Shown: in pieces, positions 17,801 to 22,436 of the stretch
Position numbering within the stretch: position 1 is the stretch's first letter
Layout of the letters: each line of letters begins with the position of its first letter
IMG/VR virus record: IMGVR_UViG_3300048066_000360
Coordinates: 1-30,624 of that record
Reading direction: 5' to 3' (one strand)
Source: a virus
DNA: 30,624 bases
Notes under the pieces: generated by a model
What the model was told of the DNA's origin: nothing
Databases searched by the model: none
The model's input: the letters and a program-made list of their open reading frames with translations, nothing else
Position numbers and translations under genes: made by a program

Positions 17801-20471
17801 TAGTTACTGGATCATACCCGTCAAAATATTGTACAACTATAGTGGTTGAATTAGTTGCTTTTTCTTGTACAAAACCAATTGCTGTTCCTGTTGCAACAGT
17901 TTGTGTAACCTTATCACCTACATTAACAGTTACCGCTTGCGTTAATGTTATTTCTACTTCACCTTCAATTTCTACACTATGATTGTGTAGTGTCATATTA
18001 TCAAAGTAGTTGTCTCTGTGGAAATATTGATTAGCCCATCTTGACTGTGATACACGATTTCTTGGTCGAATGTGTGTACGTCTAAATTCGTCACCTTTAA
18101 TGGAAACGTTTGCTGGAACACGTAACGGATAGTCCTCGTAGAATATACCAGTTTCTAAAAATACTGTAATATTTTGTTGACTTACTTTATTACCAAACTC
18201 AAGTATATCGCCTGCTTCATAAGTTGGATCATCTGCTGTAGCAACACCCGGATCAGACCTAGCAATAAATTCTATTGGTTCTTCAAGTTGAAGTTCAATT
18301 TGGTCATTGCCTGCTCCACCTAGTTCGTCGCCTCTATAATAGTTTACAATTCTTGATACAGCGCCTGACTTAGATCCTGTAATAACTTTACCTGGAATTA
18401 AATCTGTGTTAGTTGCTTTTCCTTGCCATACATTACCGTTACCACCGTTATCAACTTCAATTACGTATACAGAACCTTCTTGTAATACTGGTGCACCACT
18501 TATACCGTTATTAATAATGCTTTCAATAATATCAAATAGGTCGCCTACTCTTGCAATAGCATCTGCAGGAGCCGGTGTGCCTGGTGAAACAACATTTTGT
18601 TGTACGTCAGTTTGATAAACACCTGGGTTACCTGTGCCACCTTGCCATGGCGAGTTAGTTAAAACATACTGTCTAGTAATTTCTTCAACTTTTGCAATTG
18701 ATGCAAGTGTTTGTTCTTTCTGTGGACCAATAGCAATAGCACCGCTGGCATTACTATAGTATCTTAAACCTGCTTGTCTTGCAAGTTTGTTTGCGTTAGT
18801 ACCACTAATAACGTCAAGTTTTAAACTTTCGTAAATTAATCCTACATCACGTTTACAAATATCTTCGTCGTATGTAAAGTTTTTCCATTTAATTAATTCT
18901 GCTTCTGCTGGAACATTAGGGTCTAAACTAACAGCTGCATTGGCTGCCGCAATCTGTGCATTAGTCCAAGCAATAACTTCTTCTTGAACAAATGCTTTGT
19001 TATTGTCCATTAATGCTTTAAAGTTTGCTGTCTGTTGTCCGTTATATGTTGCTGGAACTTTAAATCCTAAATCGTTTGTGTTTCCACTTAATACATGAGT
19101 TGGAACAGTATCGTCAATAGTAATGGTCTGCATATATGGACCAGGTTCCAACTTACTTGTTTCAATAATTTCTTCTGCTTTTTGTAATGCAGCATTCAGT
19201 GTACGATAAGCATAACTTAATGCTCTACCTTCTTTACCTGCCGGTGTATTAACTTGGTTATCGTCACCTTGTAAACTAACAAACAAGTTTACATTACTTG
19301 CATAACTTGTGTTGTCTACATAAAATTTAGTAGCGGCTTGTAAATCTTCTAAGCCTGTTGTAATGTTTGCTAAGTCACCTGGGTGCTTGTCAAGGTAAAG
19401 TGTACCATCCATTTGGTCACCTTGACGTCTAAGTGCAGCCTCTCTAGGCATTGCTTCGTTAGCAAGGAACTTACCGTCTAGTATACTTGGTTGATATTCT
19501 GCATCAACTAGTGATTGTGTTCCTGAACCAGTACCTGCTTGGAAACTGATCTTTCTATTTGCTGTAGCATTTTTTGCAGCCTCAGCATTTTCATAAAATT
19601 CTAGTGATGTTGCACTTGCAACTCTAACATAAACTGGATTTAGATTTGTAAGTGGTTGAGCAACGGCACTTGATGCCGGTGTTGCTGTTGCACTTGTGCC
19701 TGTAGTTTCGTATCTAAATGGTAAACCATTAGCACCACTATCAAGTCCGTGACCTGCTGGAACTGTAATTAATGTTCCGTCTACAGTTCTACCAGTAATA
19801 TTGGCAACGCCTGCTGTGAAACTATCAATTGTAAATGAGTAATCTTCTGTAAAGATTTGATCTTCAGTACGAACTCTAATTTGTGCGCCAGTACCACCAC
19901 CAGTTGACTTTAGATAATTGGTATCTGCAAATCCTTTTGATATTGCAACACTGTCAGTTGTATATCCTGCACCATCATGTGCAGCATTAAGAACGGATAA
20001 CTTACTTTCAATGTCATTAAGACTGGTTGGCATACCAGCAATAATATTTCCTGAAGCATTAATACCACCACCAGTTGAATTAATTTTTGGTTTTTCGTCT
20101 TCTTCTAATTGTCCACCAGCCGCTGTTACAACAATGTAACCGCCTTGTGTCAAACTAAATTGTACAGTATCATCAACAGATGCATCAAGGAAACTGTTAC
20201 TAACTAATTTTCTAAATTCTAACTTACTACCTTCAGCAGCAACGTCTACTACTGGTAAAGTAGGTCTTGAAAATGTACTAGGATTCTCTTGGAGTTGTGT
20301 TAGTGTTGGAGTATCACTAAATTCAGTAAATGATATCGAACCACCTTGTCCAAATACAGCATATAGTTGGGTAAAATTATCATTTACCTTTCTAAACGCT
20401 TCTCTAATACTATCGCCGGTTCCGTCGTTACCTTCAACGCCGATATTAATGTCTTGTTTACCTTGTGCCAT
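8799..20471 (-). CDS. Giant tail-fibre / virion adhesion protein, 3890 aa
   Basis: One uninterrupted 11.7-kb gene. The N-terminal module (GNDGTGDSIREAFRKVNDNF, 14-33) is shared with the 244-aa protein and is probably the virion anchor. Two copies of a helical block containing CKRDVGLIYESLKLDV (about 490-620) and CARDLGLIVDALAFDL (about 970-1150) follow. Between them is a pectate-lyase-like beta-helix segment (ITVFLETGIFYEDYPLRVPA) near 765-790. A long Ser/Thr/Gly-rich beta region follows. Near the end are two copies of GSLIVDGGAGIAKKLYVG, TGD/SGD tetrapeptides and three 18-aa GTLGTDRIP-type repeats. The last about 130 residues (SANYADLAEKYVGDEAYEPG onward) resemble the fibre C-terminal domain annotated as peptidase G2/IMC autoproteolytic type; that assignment is moderate. 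It starts one base after the Fe-S carrier stop, so both share a late transcript. Confidence 0.88.
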   Translation of the reverse strand: MAQGKQDINIGVEGNDGTGDSIREAFRKVNDNFTQLYAVFGQGGSISFTEFSDTPTLTQLQENPSTFSRPTLPVVDVAAEGSKLEFRKLVSNSFLDASVDDTVQFSLTQGGYIVVTAAGGQLEEDEKPKINSTGGGINASGNIIAGMPTSLNDIESKLSVLNAAHDGAGYTTDSVAISKGFADTNYLKSTGGGTGAQIRVRTEDQIFTEDYSFTIDSFTAGVANITGRTVDGTLITVPAGHGLDSGANGLPFRYETTGTSATATPASSAVAQPLTNLNPVYVRVASATSLEFYENAEAAKNATANRKISFQAGTGSGTQSLVDAEYQPSILDGKFLANEAMPREAALRRQGDQMDGTLYLDKHPGDLANITTGLEDLQAATKFYVDNTSYASNVNLFVSLQGDDNQVNTPAGKEGRALSYAYRTLNAALQKAEEIIETSKLEPGPYMQTITIDDTVPTHVLSGNTNDLGFKVPATYNGQQTANFKALMDNNKAFVQEEVIAWTNAQIAAANAAVSLDPNVPAEAELIKWKNFTYDEDICKRDVGLIYESLKLDVISGTNANKLARQAGLRYYSNASGAIAIGPQKEQTLASIAKVEEITRQYVLTNSPWQGGTGNPGVYQTDVQQNVVSPGTPAPADAIARVGDLFDIIESIINNGISGAPVLQEGSVYVIEVDNGGNGNVWQGKATNTDLIPGKVITGSKSGAVSRIVNYYRGDELGGAGNDQIELQLEEPIEFIARSDPGVATADDPTYEAGDILEFGNKVSQQNITVFLETGIFYEDYPLRVPANVSIKGDEFRRTHIRPRNRVSQSRWANQYFHRDNYFDNMTLHNHSVEIEGEVEITLTQAVTVNVGDKVTQTVATGTAIGFVQEKATNSTTIVVQYFDGYDPVTNNGVPPSETGNGYADVVQFDTVVNNNISINNSVQSGTYLTTAPTQYSRDTNFGYHYGLDPRRPINTQANSVVNAGGYTNAVSILEKNRDAIVQEVLLFLDESSTNNLNNGGFGDYTQVELTLTGNVTFSRGDTVTQSGSGVTGKVKSDSTGNSVIIVGPDGIFDTSGELSVGGVSKGANSVPATVPAAVAFTYGPKCARDLGLIVDALAFDLEKGLVDQSLEAQGRYYAGAVEVGQEVITSAAILEIGNIAQALLGASATPVGTPSVPSSRQAASAWDIAVTTSQLAESGTSTIVSGLLNIIVFAFNSEYNPPKHNKDMDVFLMNDATILRNMTVQGHGGFMCVLDPDGQILTKSPYIQTGSSFSQSINKQAFRGGMFVDGFVSNMPLEIVDNITSAGVNSPFEIFVRSRRDSKQVNSNGVGLGLFARRPQLPAPFYVNGVRYQVNAIRNYDPTNGTAELILDKNSNPDANDEGQGWIGGENYPIVLQTAGNRSMLGNDFTQVNDLGYGLLCTNNGISEMVSMFTYYCHAAYYANNGSEIRSLNGSNAYGNFGLVAAGGDPNEVAQTGSLAFNTSQTGKVYVNPSASANANALQTFVYAYDTDFAPLPEGEIDVTYNEEKEIASISASNPVVLNVEAHGFVEGQRVLVSESNIPTTGGGANPGLDGIRYVGPSPSTGTLTLYTDASLTTTLNGSSYNTGSLGNNAVIQDAGGTATSSSRFEVVSVTDAQSADGVPGVNEVKLTLNGALTNVPYNTRVTITAGTGQTATAPLGRVTRPIKDGVNNSTIYVTLPENRDQFSVGDTIYTDGTTTSRTIASIETNLDKAGRKTIIGVTKTNPVVLETIGHNFIDEDAITIVDGSGITELNGTYYAKVSTTTGGTTNDKRYVELYSDSALTTPVNGTGWGGSYTARSGKVFLTEIGGNPLIGENGAVWKLSFSNSTNDESVSTGGLAKPLFAGESLSIRARAKFILDNVQTVPIRPSTAVVFEEQPENTYRSINFDVTPISTFDNAGEATLPDGQNILTFDSNYDYIRQRVEYDNYKAQFKLVLASATTGTIAEGSVVRQGSASGTITKSEGVGTEELYIKDWNGTDFTVGGGNIEHDAAGDGNFSSVGGLAGSGAVKLSYLTTNGFKESFGGTPGDRYIAIPALGTESTVRIQNADMIFAWKDRVHKILAYHDGAGTSTGSIGTREAGEPNSHATGFAYLEIDRNSVSNKYYDPDETAPTTGIADTLSLGNESDNVNLAIGVPAGEGAEITVNISLCRATGHDFSNIGTGGFNTSNYPNIIFGQPASDKTAIVTSDPTVTKAQVWERNKGRVFFASTDEDGFFRVGKFFTVDQGTGTISFTAQINISGLDGLGFKDGEIISKFTSSFTQSTAELKNVPTEVAVVDYINRRLGFDEFNVADPAPLTTVMSATNPQLTPVTVGGETTHTLNMTNGRITLLKRPVADTDAATKEYIDNRIFANDEFEDLRNVSFYQTDFNNQNGQSDLIVLTGKKKIYVKYVAGTMFSVNDVIYGEDTNSAGRIVDISDTFKFDNGENSTDTASGLDVQVITYTVLPLTMVNLNATGTVAVRGQLLRQPSTGAQGYVLHPQTVVGSGKTSATQMILREVTGSFNGTAIELVNNPGGSETVVATSALVTSTAAIADGVSGDPIDFQAETISNGNVSRNTTQGRDGLAVYPMVEVANASESKTGSPGDASRSDINITVTRSEDATSVNLQYQAESLLDADVNTNADIQQQKLLMQKAPVLQDSDDFEDFTTNGRRVSQANKGIAAFSADAFAEDQVFVFTGSVSANVGDIITQGSNIGYIDKVINSTTLKVRTSDTFVTGGATTCFITPITTFNLPGSANAVQQTSSIKGTPVDSTRTITTIEKTGFVNVKDRGITFDKIQDIPEKTVIGRGDIGDPAYNTDGIPYAVSFDQIIDLGGAIQDKDFANSTITEVGGWVIQTEGLVSVANGATVSSGGVSATVQGAVTSENKIIVINATSTFPGTGTLAGVTADSHASAATIVSATQFSSSGEALVKMADGVYGTTQITKAGEGNQLVRTLDNNDQNDLTFVSANTEGFINVKGLLVDSRRALDTRSAGGSTFLDVYTPNENLAMSISGVTPGASQVDESIVEIPTASVDIGDIGIRVEQVTSPATGKNGHASVFQQNASANTPANSKPHLAVDWVFTNFIQDPDDLTATGSGIALGNISPYTTAGQTAIIANGKNALLADSTGVVLRSGDVDVLTALSGTTTVKNAFTVEGNTTLGSGDDTLSIGSTIITDVDLQRTNADSAGYTLDIIKKTSSVANADGVGTINFRSNDDAGPIATLHTYGAIKSTIADIATASKDGKLEFQVQRNNTLTTAIAIDDQVDVTGILNVSGALNADSTLNANLTTDSTSTSTGSLIVDGGAGIAKKLYVGGNFDIGGKFNVTATSGNTDIDGTLVVNDTTDASSSTTGSVIIDGGVGIAKKLYVGTDLDVTGNTVIDGNLTVSGDFDLGDDVAADTFTITSTLDTPHIKIRNTQENNGVGDNIIEFFHDTTSPADEDYLGALHFKMDNSQTAVDGGVNSELVVRAVDVTLGSEKSTFDFLTASGTNASALKFQIGTDAVITHASILPDSNESVDLGANGQAFGQIHAAGFVGPVTGDISGDITGDVTGDLTGNADTATSLKDGAANEVPYQSATGTTSYVGANTTTTQKFLAMTGDATSGAAPVWDTIDAATIDSGTLGTDRIPSLGASKITSGTLGTDRIPNLNASKINAGTFDSARLPNLTVSDFGAAAVQTGTEVAADGTSLVDDDTSFLTAAAVKNFVEGKGYATSSGGVSDATNAANFAVNAVGSEPTTGSFNLVLVGSNTGNNAARTDSGGLSFNVGTQTLNATASSANYADLAEKYVGDEAYEPGTVVVFGGAEEITACTIKGDRKVAGVVSTDPAYLMNNQLEGDTVVPLALTGRVPCKVIGTVAKGDMLVTSAVPGYAIVDNDPKMGTVIGKAVGTKEDDGKGTVEVVVGRL
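9578..9660. repeat. Direct repeats in giant fibre gene (18-aa unit)
   Basis: A 29-bp identical sequence occurs at 9578-9606 and 9632-9660, spaced 54 bp apart. It encodes consecutive GTLGTDRIP-type 18-residue units, and a third, diverged unit (GTFDSARLP) lies next to them. The near-identity at DNA level suggests recent expansion or a substrate for slippage or recombination. Confidence 0.75.
9845..9910. repeat. Tetrapeptide (TGD/SGD) repeat region
   Basis: Short tandem units of 12 bp (plus-strand pattern tcacctg/tcaccag with variation) encode VTGDISGDITGDVTGDLTGN. This is a typical fibre-shaft repeat; a shorter version (GNLTGNVTGNV) occurs in the 244-aa protein near 8230-8270. Confidence 0.65.
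10398..10645. repeat. Two copies of a fibre repeat (about 60 aa)
   Basis: Copies at about 10566-10645 and 10398-10490 encode STSTGSLIVDGGAGIAKKLY and SSTTGSVIIDGGVGIAKKLY respectively, each followed by a YVG...G(N/T)T(V/L)xxDG(N/T)L strand pattern. The copies differ mainly at third codon positions, so they are an older duplication than the 18-aa repeats. Confidence 0.65.
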
Positions 20472-20472
20472 T

Positions 20473-20856
20473 TTATGTGAGCTCCGTTATTTTCTCGTTA
20501 TTTTTTTCGACAGCATCCATGTCGAAGTTTACACTAATTCCACACCCACATGCACTCTGTGCGTTAGGGTTATTAATTACAAATTGTGTTTGAAATACAT
20601 CTGTTTCATAATCTATTGTACAATCAAACAAATACATGTGAGCCATAGAATCTATAACTAAATTGCCTTCACCTGTATTAATAATTTCATCGTTTGGACT
20701 AACATCTTCTTTTACTATCATACCCCAGTCATATTCAAAACCAGCACATCCGCCACCTTTAAGGCTTAAATGTACTCCAAAATGCTCTGCATTAGTAGCA
20801 CAAAGCTCGTTAATTTTGTTTTTTGCATTTTTTGTGAGTGTAATAGGTAAAATCAT
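20473..20856 (-). CDS. A-type iron-sulfur carrier (IscA/ErpA/SufA family)
   Basis: 127-aa HesB/IscA-fold protein. The three cluster-binding cysteines are present: C37 in GGGCAGF, and C103 and C105 in SACGCGIS near the C-terminus. The spacing and the 107-aa-plus-tail length fit the family. A-type carriers pass Fe-S clusters from the scaffold to client proteins. The N-terminus (ILPITLTKNAKNKI) matches the family start. It has AAGGAGA before the ATG and a GATAAATA late promoter at 20873-20880. It ends one base before the giant fibre gene, so the two should be co-transcribed late in infection. Which of IscA, ErpA or SufA it is closest to cannot be decided by eye. A possible client in the window is the ferredoxin at 1-337. 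Confidence 0.92.
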   Translation of the reverse strand: MILPITLTKNAKNKINELCATNAEHFGVHLSLKGGGCAGFEYDWGMIVKEDVSPNDEIINTGEGNLVIDSMAHMYLFDCTIDYETDVFQTQFVINNPNAQSACGCGISVNFDMDAVEKNNEKITELT

Positions 20857-20872
20857 TGCGTCTCCTTACTGT

Positions 20873-20880
20873 TATTTATC
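20873..20880 (-). promoter_or_regulatory. T4-type late promoter (GATAAATA)
   Basis: CGATAAATAAC on the minus strand, 17 bases upstream of the Fe-S carrier ATG, with AAGGAGA between. It should drive both the carrier and the 3890-aa fibre gene. The divergent plus-strand gene begins 34 bases to the right. Confidence 0.65.
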
Positions 20881-20913
20881 GATAGTTTTTATAATCTTAA
20901 TGTAAATATAGTT

Positions 20914-21201
20914 ATGTTTATAAAAGAATACAAACAAAAGAAGCGGCATGTAAGGCATTCTAAATGCGGGAAAAAACATTCTTACGTTAGAGAGTCTACT
21001 CATGTAGTATTACGTTGTGATAACTGTAATACAGAGTTTGAACGACCAAGAGGAAGTATGGACCCTAAGCGGTTAACAAACAACTACTTTCATGTATGTA
21101 AGAACTGTGACAGTAAGGTTTTTGCACAGAAAAAGGGAGTCGAACGCAAACATGTTTGGGACATGAGCGTTTCAAGTAATTTAGATATTAGTAAATTATG
21201 A
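20914..21201 (+). CDS. Zinc-ribbon protein, unknown function
   Basis: 95-aa basic protein, one of only two plus-strand genes. It has two CxxC knuckles, C35-D-N-C38 and C62-K-N-C65, 23 residues apart. An earlier cysteine (C18) and several histidines surround them, so a single structural zinc site is likely. The N-terminus is Lys/Arg/His-rich (KEYKQKKRHVRHSKCGKKH), consistent with nucleic-acid binding. No HNH or other catalytic motif is seen. A TATAAT at 20890-20895 could be its -10 box, but the -35 is poor and no clear ribosome binding site precedes the ATG. Its stop overlaps the stop of the convergent gene at 21196 by six bases. It could be a small regulator. Confidence 0.72.
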   Translation: MFIKEYKQKKRHVRHSKCGKKHSYVRESTHVVLRCDNCNTEFERPRGSMDPKRLTNNYFHVCKNCDSKVFAQKKGVERKHVWDMSVSSNLDISKL

Positions 21202-21456
21202 TCTGTAACGAGCTGTTACATAACAGCAATCAGGCCCATCATCGTGATCTAAGCCCTCTTTAGCATTTTTAAACACAGTTGCACACCACTTTTCTCTAGC
21301 ATAAGGACTAACGATGTCATCTATTTCAATAGTTTCGTTAGTCTCTTTGTTAGTAATAGCAACGTTCCATAACTTTTTTGAAACGCCATTAGTTGCACGT
21401 TCGTTGTCGGATTCGTTCATTTCAATGATATATGCACCAACGTCTGTAGTTGCCAT
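21196..21456 (-). CDS. Small hypothetical protein, unknown
   Basis: 86-aa protein starting MATTDVGAYIIEMNESD. This start (21456) is preferred over a longer frame because the preceding gene ends three bases upstream (TAATAATG), giving coupling to the 55-aa membrane protein. GAGAAG lies a few bases before. The protein is acidic, with beta-like strands (KLWNVAITNKETNETIEIDD), a DCC near the end and no recognised domain. It is the last gene of the minus-strand run from the bidirectional promoter at 21827-21838. Confidence 0.65.
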   Translation of the reverse strand: MATTDVGAYIIEMNESDNERATNGVSKKLWNVAITNKETNETIEIDDIVSPYAREKWCATVFKNAKEGLDHDDGPDCCYVTARYRS

Positions 21457-21458
21457 TA

Positions 21459-21626
21459 TTAGTCTTCTCTTTTCCAGATAGTCCAAGCACCGTATGCAAT
21501 AGCGCCATAAGCCGCTAACTTAGCAAAAGGTCCTGCAATTAATACAATAACGCCAACGCCTATAAGCATTGCTCCATCCCAAGATGTACGCTCTTCTAAA
21601 CGTGATTTAATCCATTCTCTAATCAT
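21459..21626 (-). CDS. 55-aa membrane microprotein
   Basis: Short gene of 55 codons plus stop. The protein starts MIREWIKSRLEERTSWDGAM, an amphipathic basic helix. A hydrophobic helix (about 20-36, MLIGVGVIVLIAGPFAKLA) and a second hydrophobic segment (GAIAYGAWTIW) follow, ending KRED. GAGGAGC precedes the ATG. The ATG overlaps the stop of the upstream 60-aa gene by four bases (ATGA), and the stop is three bases before the next ATG. It is a clear member of a tight late operon. Similar short proteins with ERTSWDG occur in marine T4-like phages; the function is unknown. Two antiparallel membrane helices are likely. Confidence 0.82.
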   Translation of the reverse strand: MIREWIKSRLEERTSWDGAMLIGVGVIVLIAGPFAKLAAYGAIAYGAWTIWKRED

Positions 21627-21805
21627 GATGTTTTTGCTCCTCGAAAAGTTGATACGTTAGACATATCTCTCTTTTCATCTTTTAATTTTTCAGGTTTAAT
21701 AACTGGCACCTTGGTCATTACTCCAACTCCATTTTGTGCATCTGCACGTAAACCTGTAATTCTATCAAGTTTTAAACTTTTTGTTCCAACCATTCTATTA
21801 GCCAT
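21623..21805 (-). CDS. Small basic hypothetical protein
   Basis: 60-aa protein starting MANRMVGTKSLKLDRITGLR, lysine-rich, without cysteine pairs or a membrane segment. It reads as an extended or disordered small virion or nucleic-acid associated protein, but no family is recognised. AGGAGA lies nine bases before the ATG, and a perfect late promoter TATAAATA (21827-21834) is directly upstream, so strong late expression is likely. It is first in a three-gene run with the 55-aa membrane protein and the 86-aa protein. Confidence 0.72.
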   Translation of the reverse strand: MANRMVGTKSLKLDRITGLRADAQNGVGVMTKVPVIKPEKLKDEKRDMSNVSTFRGAKTS

Positions 21806-21826
21806 TTTTAGTATCTCCTGTACTAG

Positions 21827-21834
21827 TATTTATA
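21827..21834 (-). promoter_or_regulatory. T4 late promoter, minus direction (palindromic)
   Basis: Perfect TATAAATA followed by C on the minus strand, 22 bases upstream of the 60-aa gene, with AGGAGA between. It is half of the 12-bp palindrome TATTTATAAATA (21827-21838). Confidence 0.75.
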
Positions 21835-21838
21835 AATA
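21831..21838 (+). promoter_or_regulatory. T4 late promoter, plus direction (palindromic)
   Basis: Perfect TATAAATA followed by A on the plus strand, overlapping the minus-strand promoter by four bases. It lies 33 bases upstream of the ATG of the histone-like gene, with GGAG at 21862-21865. Confidence 0.7.
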
Positions 21839-21871
21839 AATGTACCAAAAATATATATTATGGAGATTATT

Positions 21872-22147
21872 ATGTTTAAATGGCTTAAAAGTTTTTTTAG
21901 TGATGCCGGGACAGTACCTGTTGTAATAGACAATGTAATGTCAACGCCACCTAAAAAGACAGCAGCTAAAAAGCCGGCGCCGGCAAAAAAAGCGCCTGCT
22001 AAAAAGGCTACAGTAAAGAAAGCGGATCTTGTTAAACTAACTAAAGCTCAACTTGAAGAAAAAGGTAGAGAATTTGGTGTAGAAATTGACAAGAGGAAAA
22101 AGAAAGACGATTTAGTTAAAGAAGTGTTTAACGCTTCTAAGAAGTAG
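21872..22147 (+). CDS. Histone H1-like / LEM-HeH-like basic protein
   Basis: 91-aa protein; the start at 21872 (MFKWLKSFFSD) is chosen because GGAG lies six bases upstream, inside a possible earlier ATG at 21860. Three parts are visible. The first is an amphipathic N-terminus with FKWLKSFF. The second is a Lys/Ala/Pro-rich tail (about 32-55) with KKPAPAKKAPAKKA repeats, as in histone H1 tails and bacterial Hc1/AlgR-type proteins. The third is a C-terminal helix-extended-helix block (LVKLTKAQLEEKGREFGVEI, then KKDDLVKEV) like the HeH/LEM or SAP domain. Likely a late DNA-binding or condensing protein. Its end overlaps the stop of the convergent coiled-coil gene by 11 bases. Confidence 0.78.
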   Translation: MFKWLKSFFSDAGTVPVVIDNVMSTPPKKTAAKKPAPAKKAPAKKATVKKADLVKLTKAQLEEKGREFGVEIDKRKKKDDLVKEVFNASKK

Positions 22148-22436
22148 ATCTAGCAATAGCGGCTGTATGCTGCTCAATAGTTTTTTCACAGCGAGACAGT
22201 TTACGTTCTAGGACGGTTAAAGCTGCTCGCTGTTTTCTTATTTGTTCTTCCAAACTAGATACATAACGCTGACTTGGAATTTGTAACTCTGAGCCATCTT
22301 CACCTAACATAGTGAAATGGTCGACACCTTGACCTTTAAGTCCACCCGCTACGCGGTTAGGATTTTTTGTCGACTCTTTTTCAGAGTGTTTCGAGCTGGC
22401 GCCCTTGTTCCCGTACATTTTGTTCAAATAGCTCAT
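22137..22436 (-). CDS. Coiled-coil hypothetical protein
   Basis: 99-aa protein starting MSYLNKMYGNKGASSKHSEK. This start is chosen because AAGGAAAG lies just upstream and a late promoter TATAAATA (22457-22464) precedes it. The N-terminal half is polar and glycine/lysine-rich (KNPNRVAGGLKGQGVDH). The C-terminal half (about 52-90, YVSSLEEQIRKQRAALTVL onward) is a clear heptad-type coiled coil. It probably is a small oligomeric virion or assembly protein; function not recognised. The N-terminus lies inside the last 56 bases of the UV endonuclease gene in another frame. Confidence 0.75.
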   Translation of the reverse strand: MSYLNKMYGNKGASSKHSEKESTKNPNRVAGGLKGQGVDHFTMLGEDGSELQIPSQRYVSSLEEQIRKQRAALTVLERKLSRCEKTIEQHTAAIARSTS

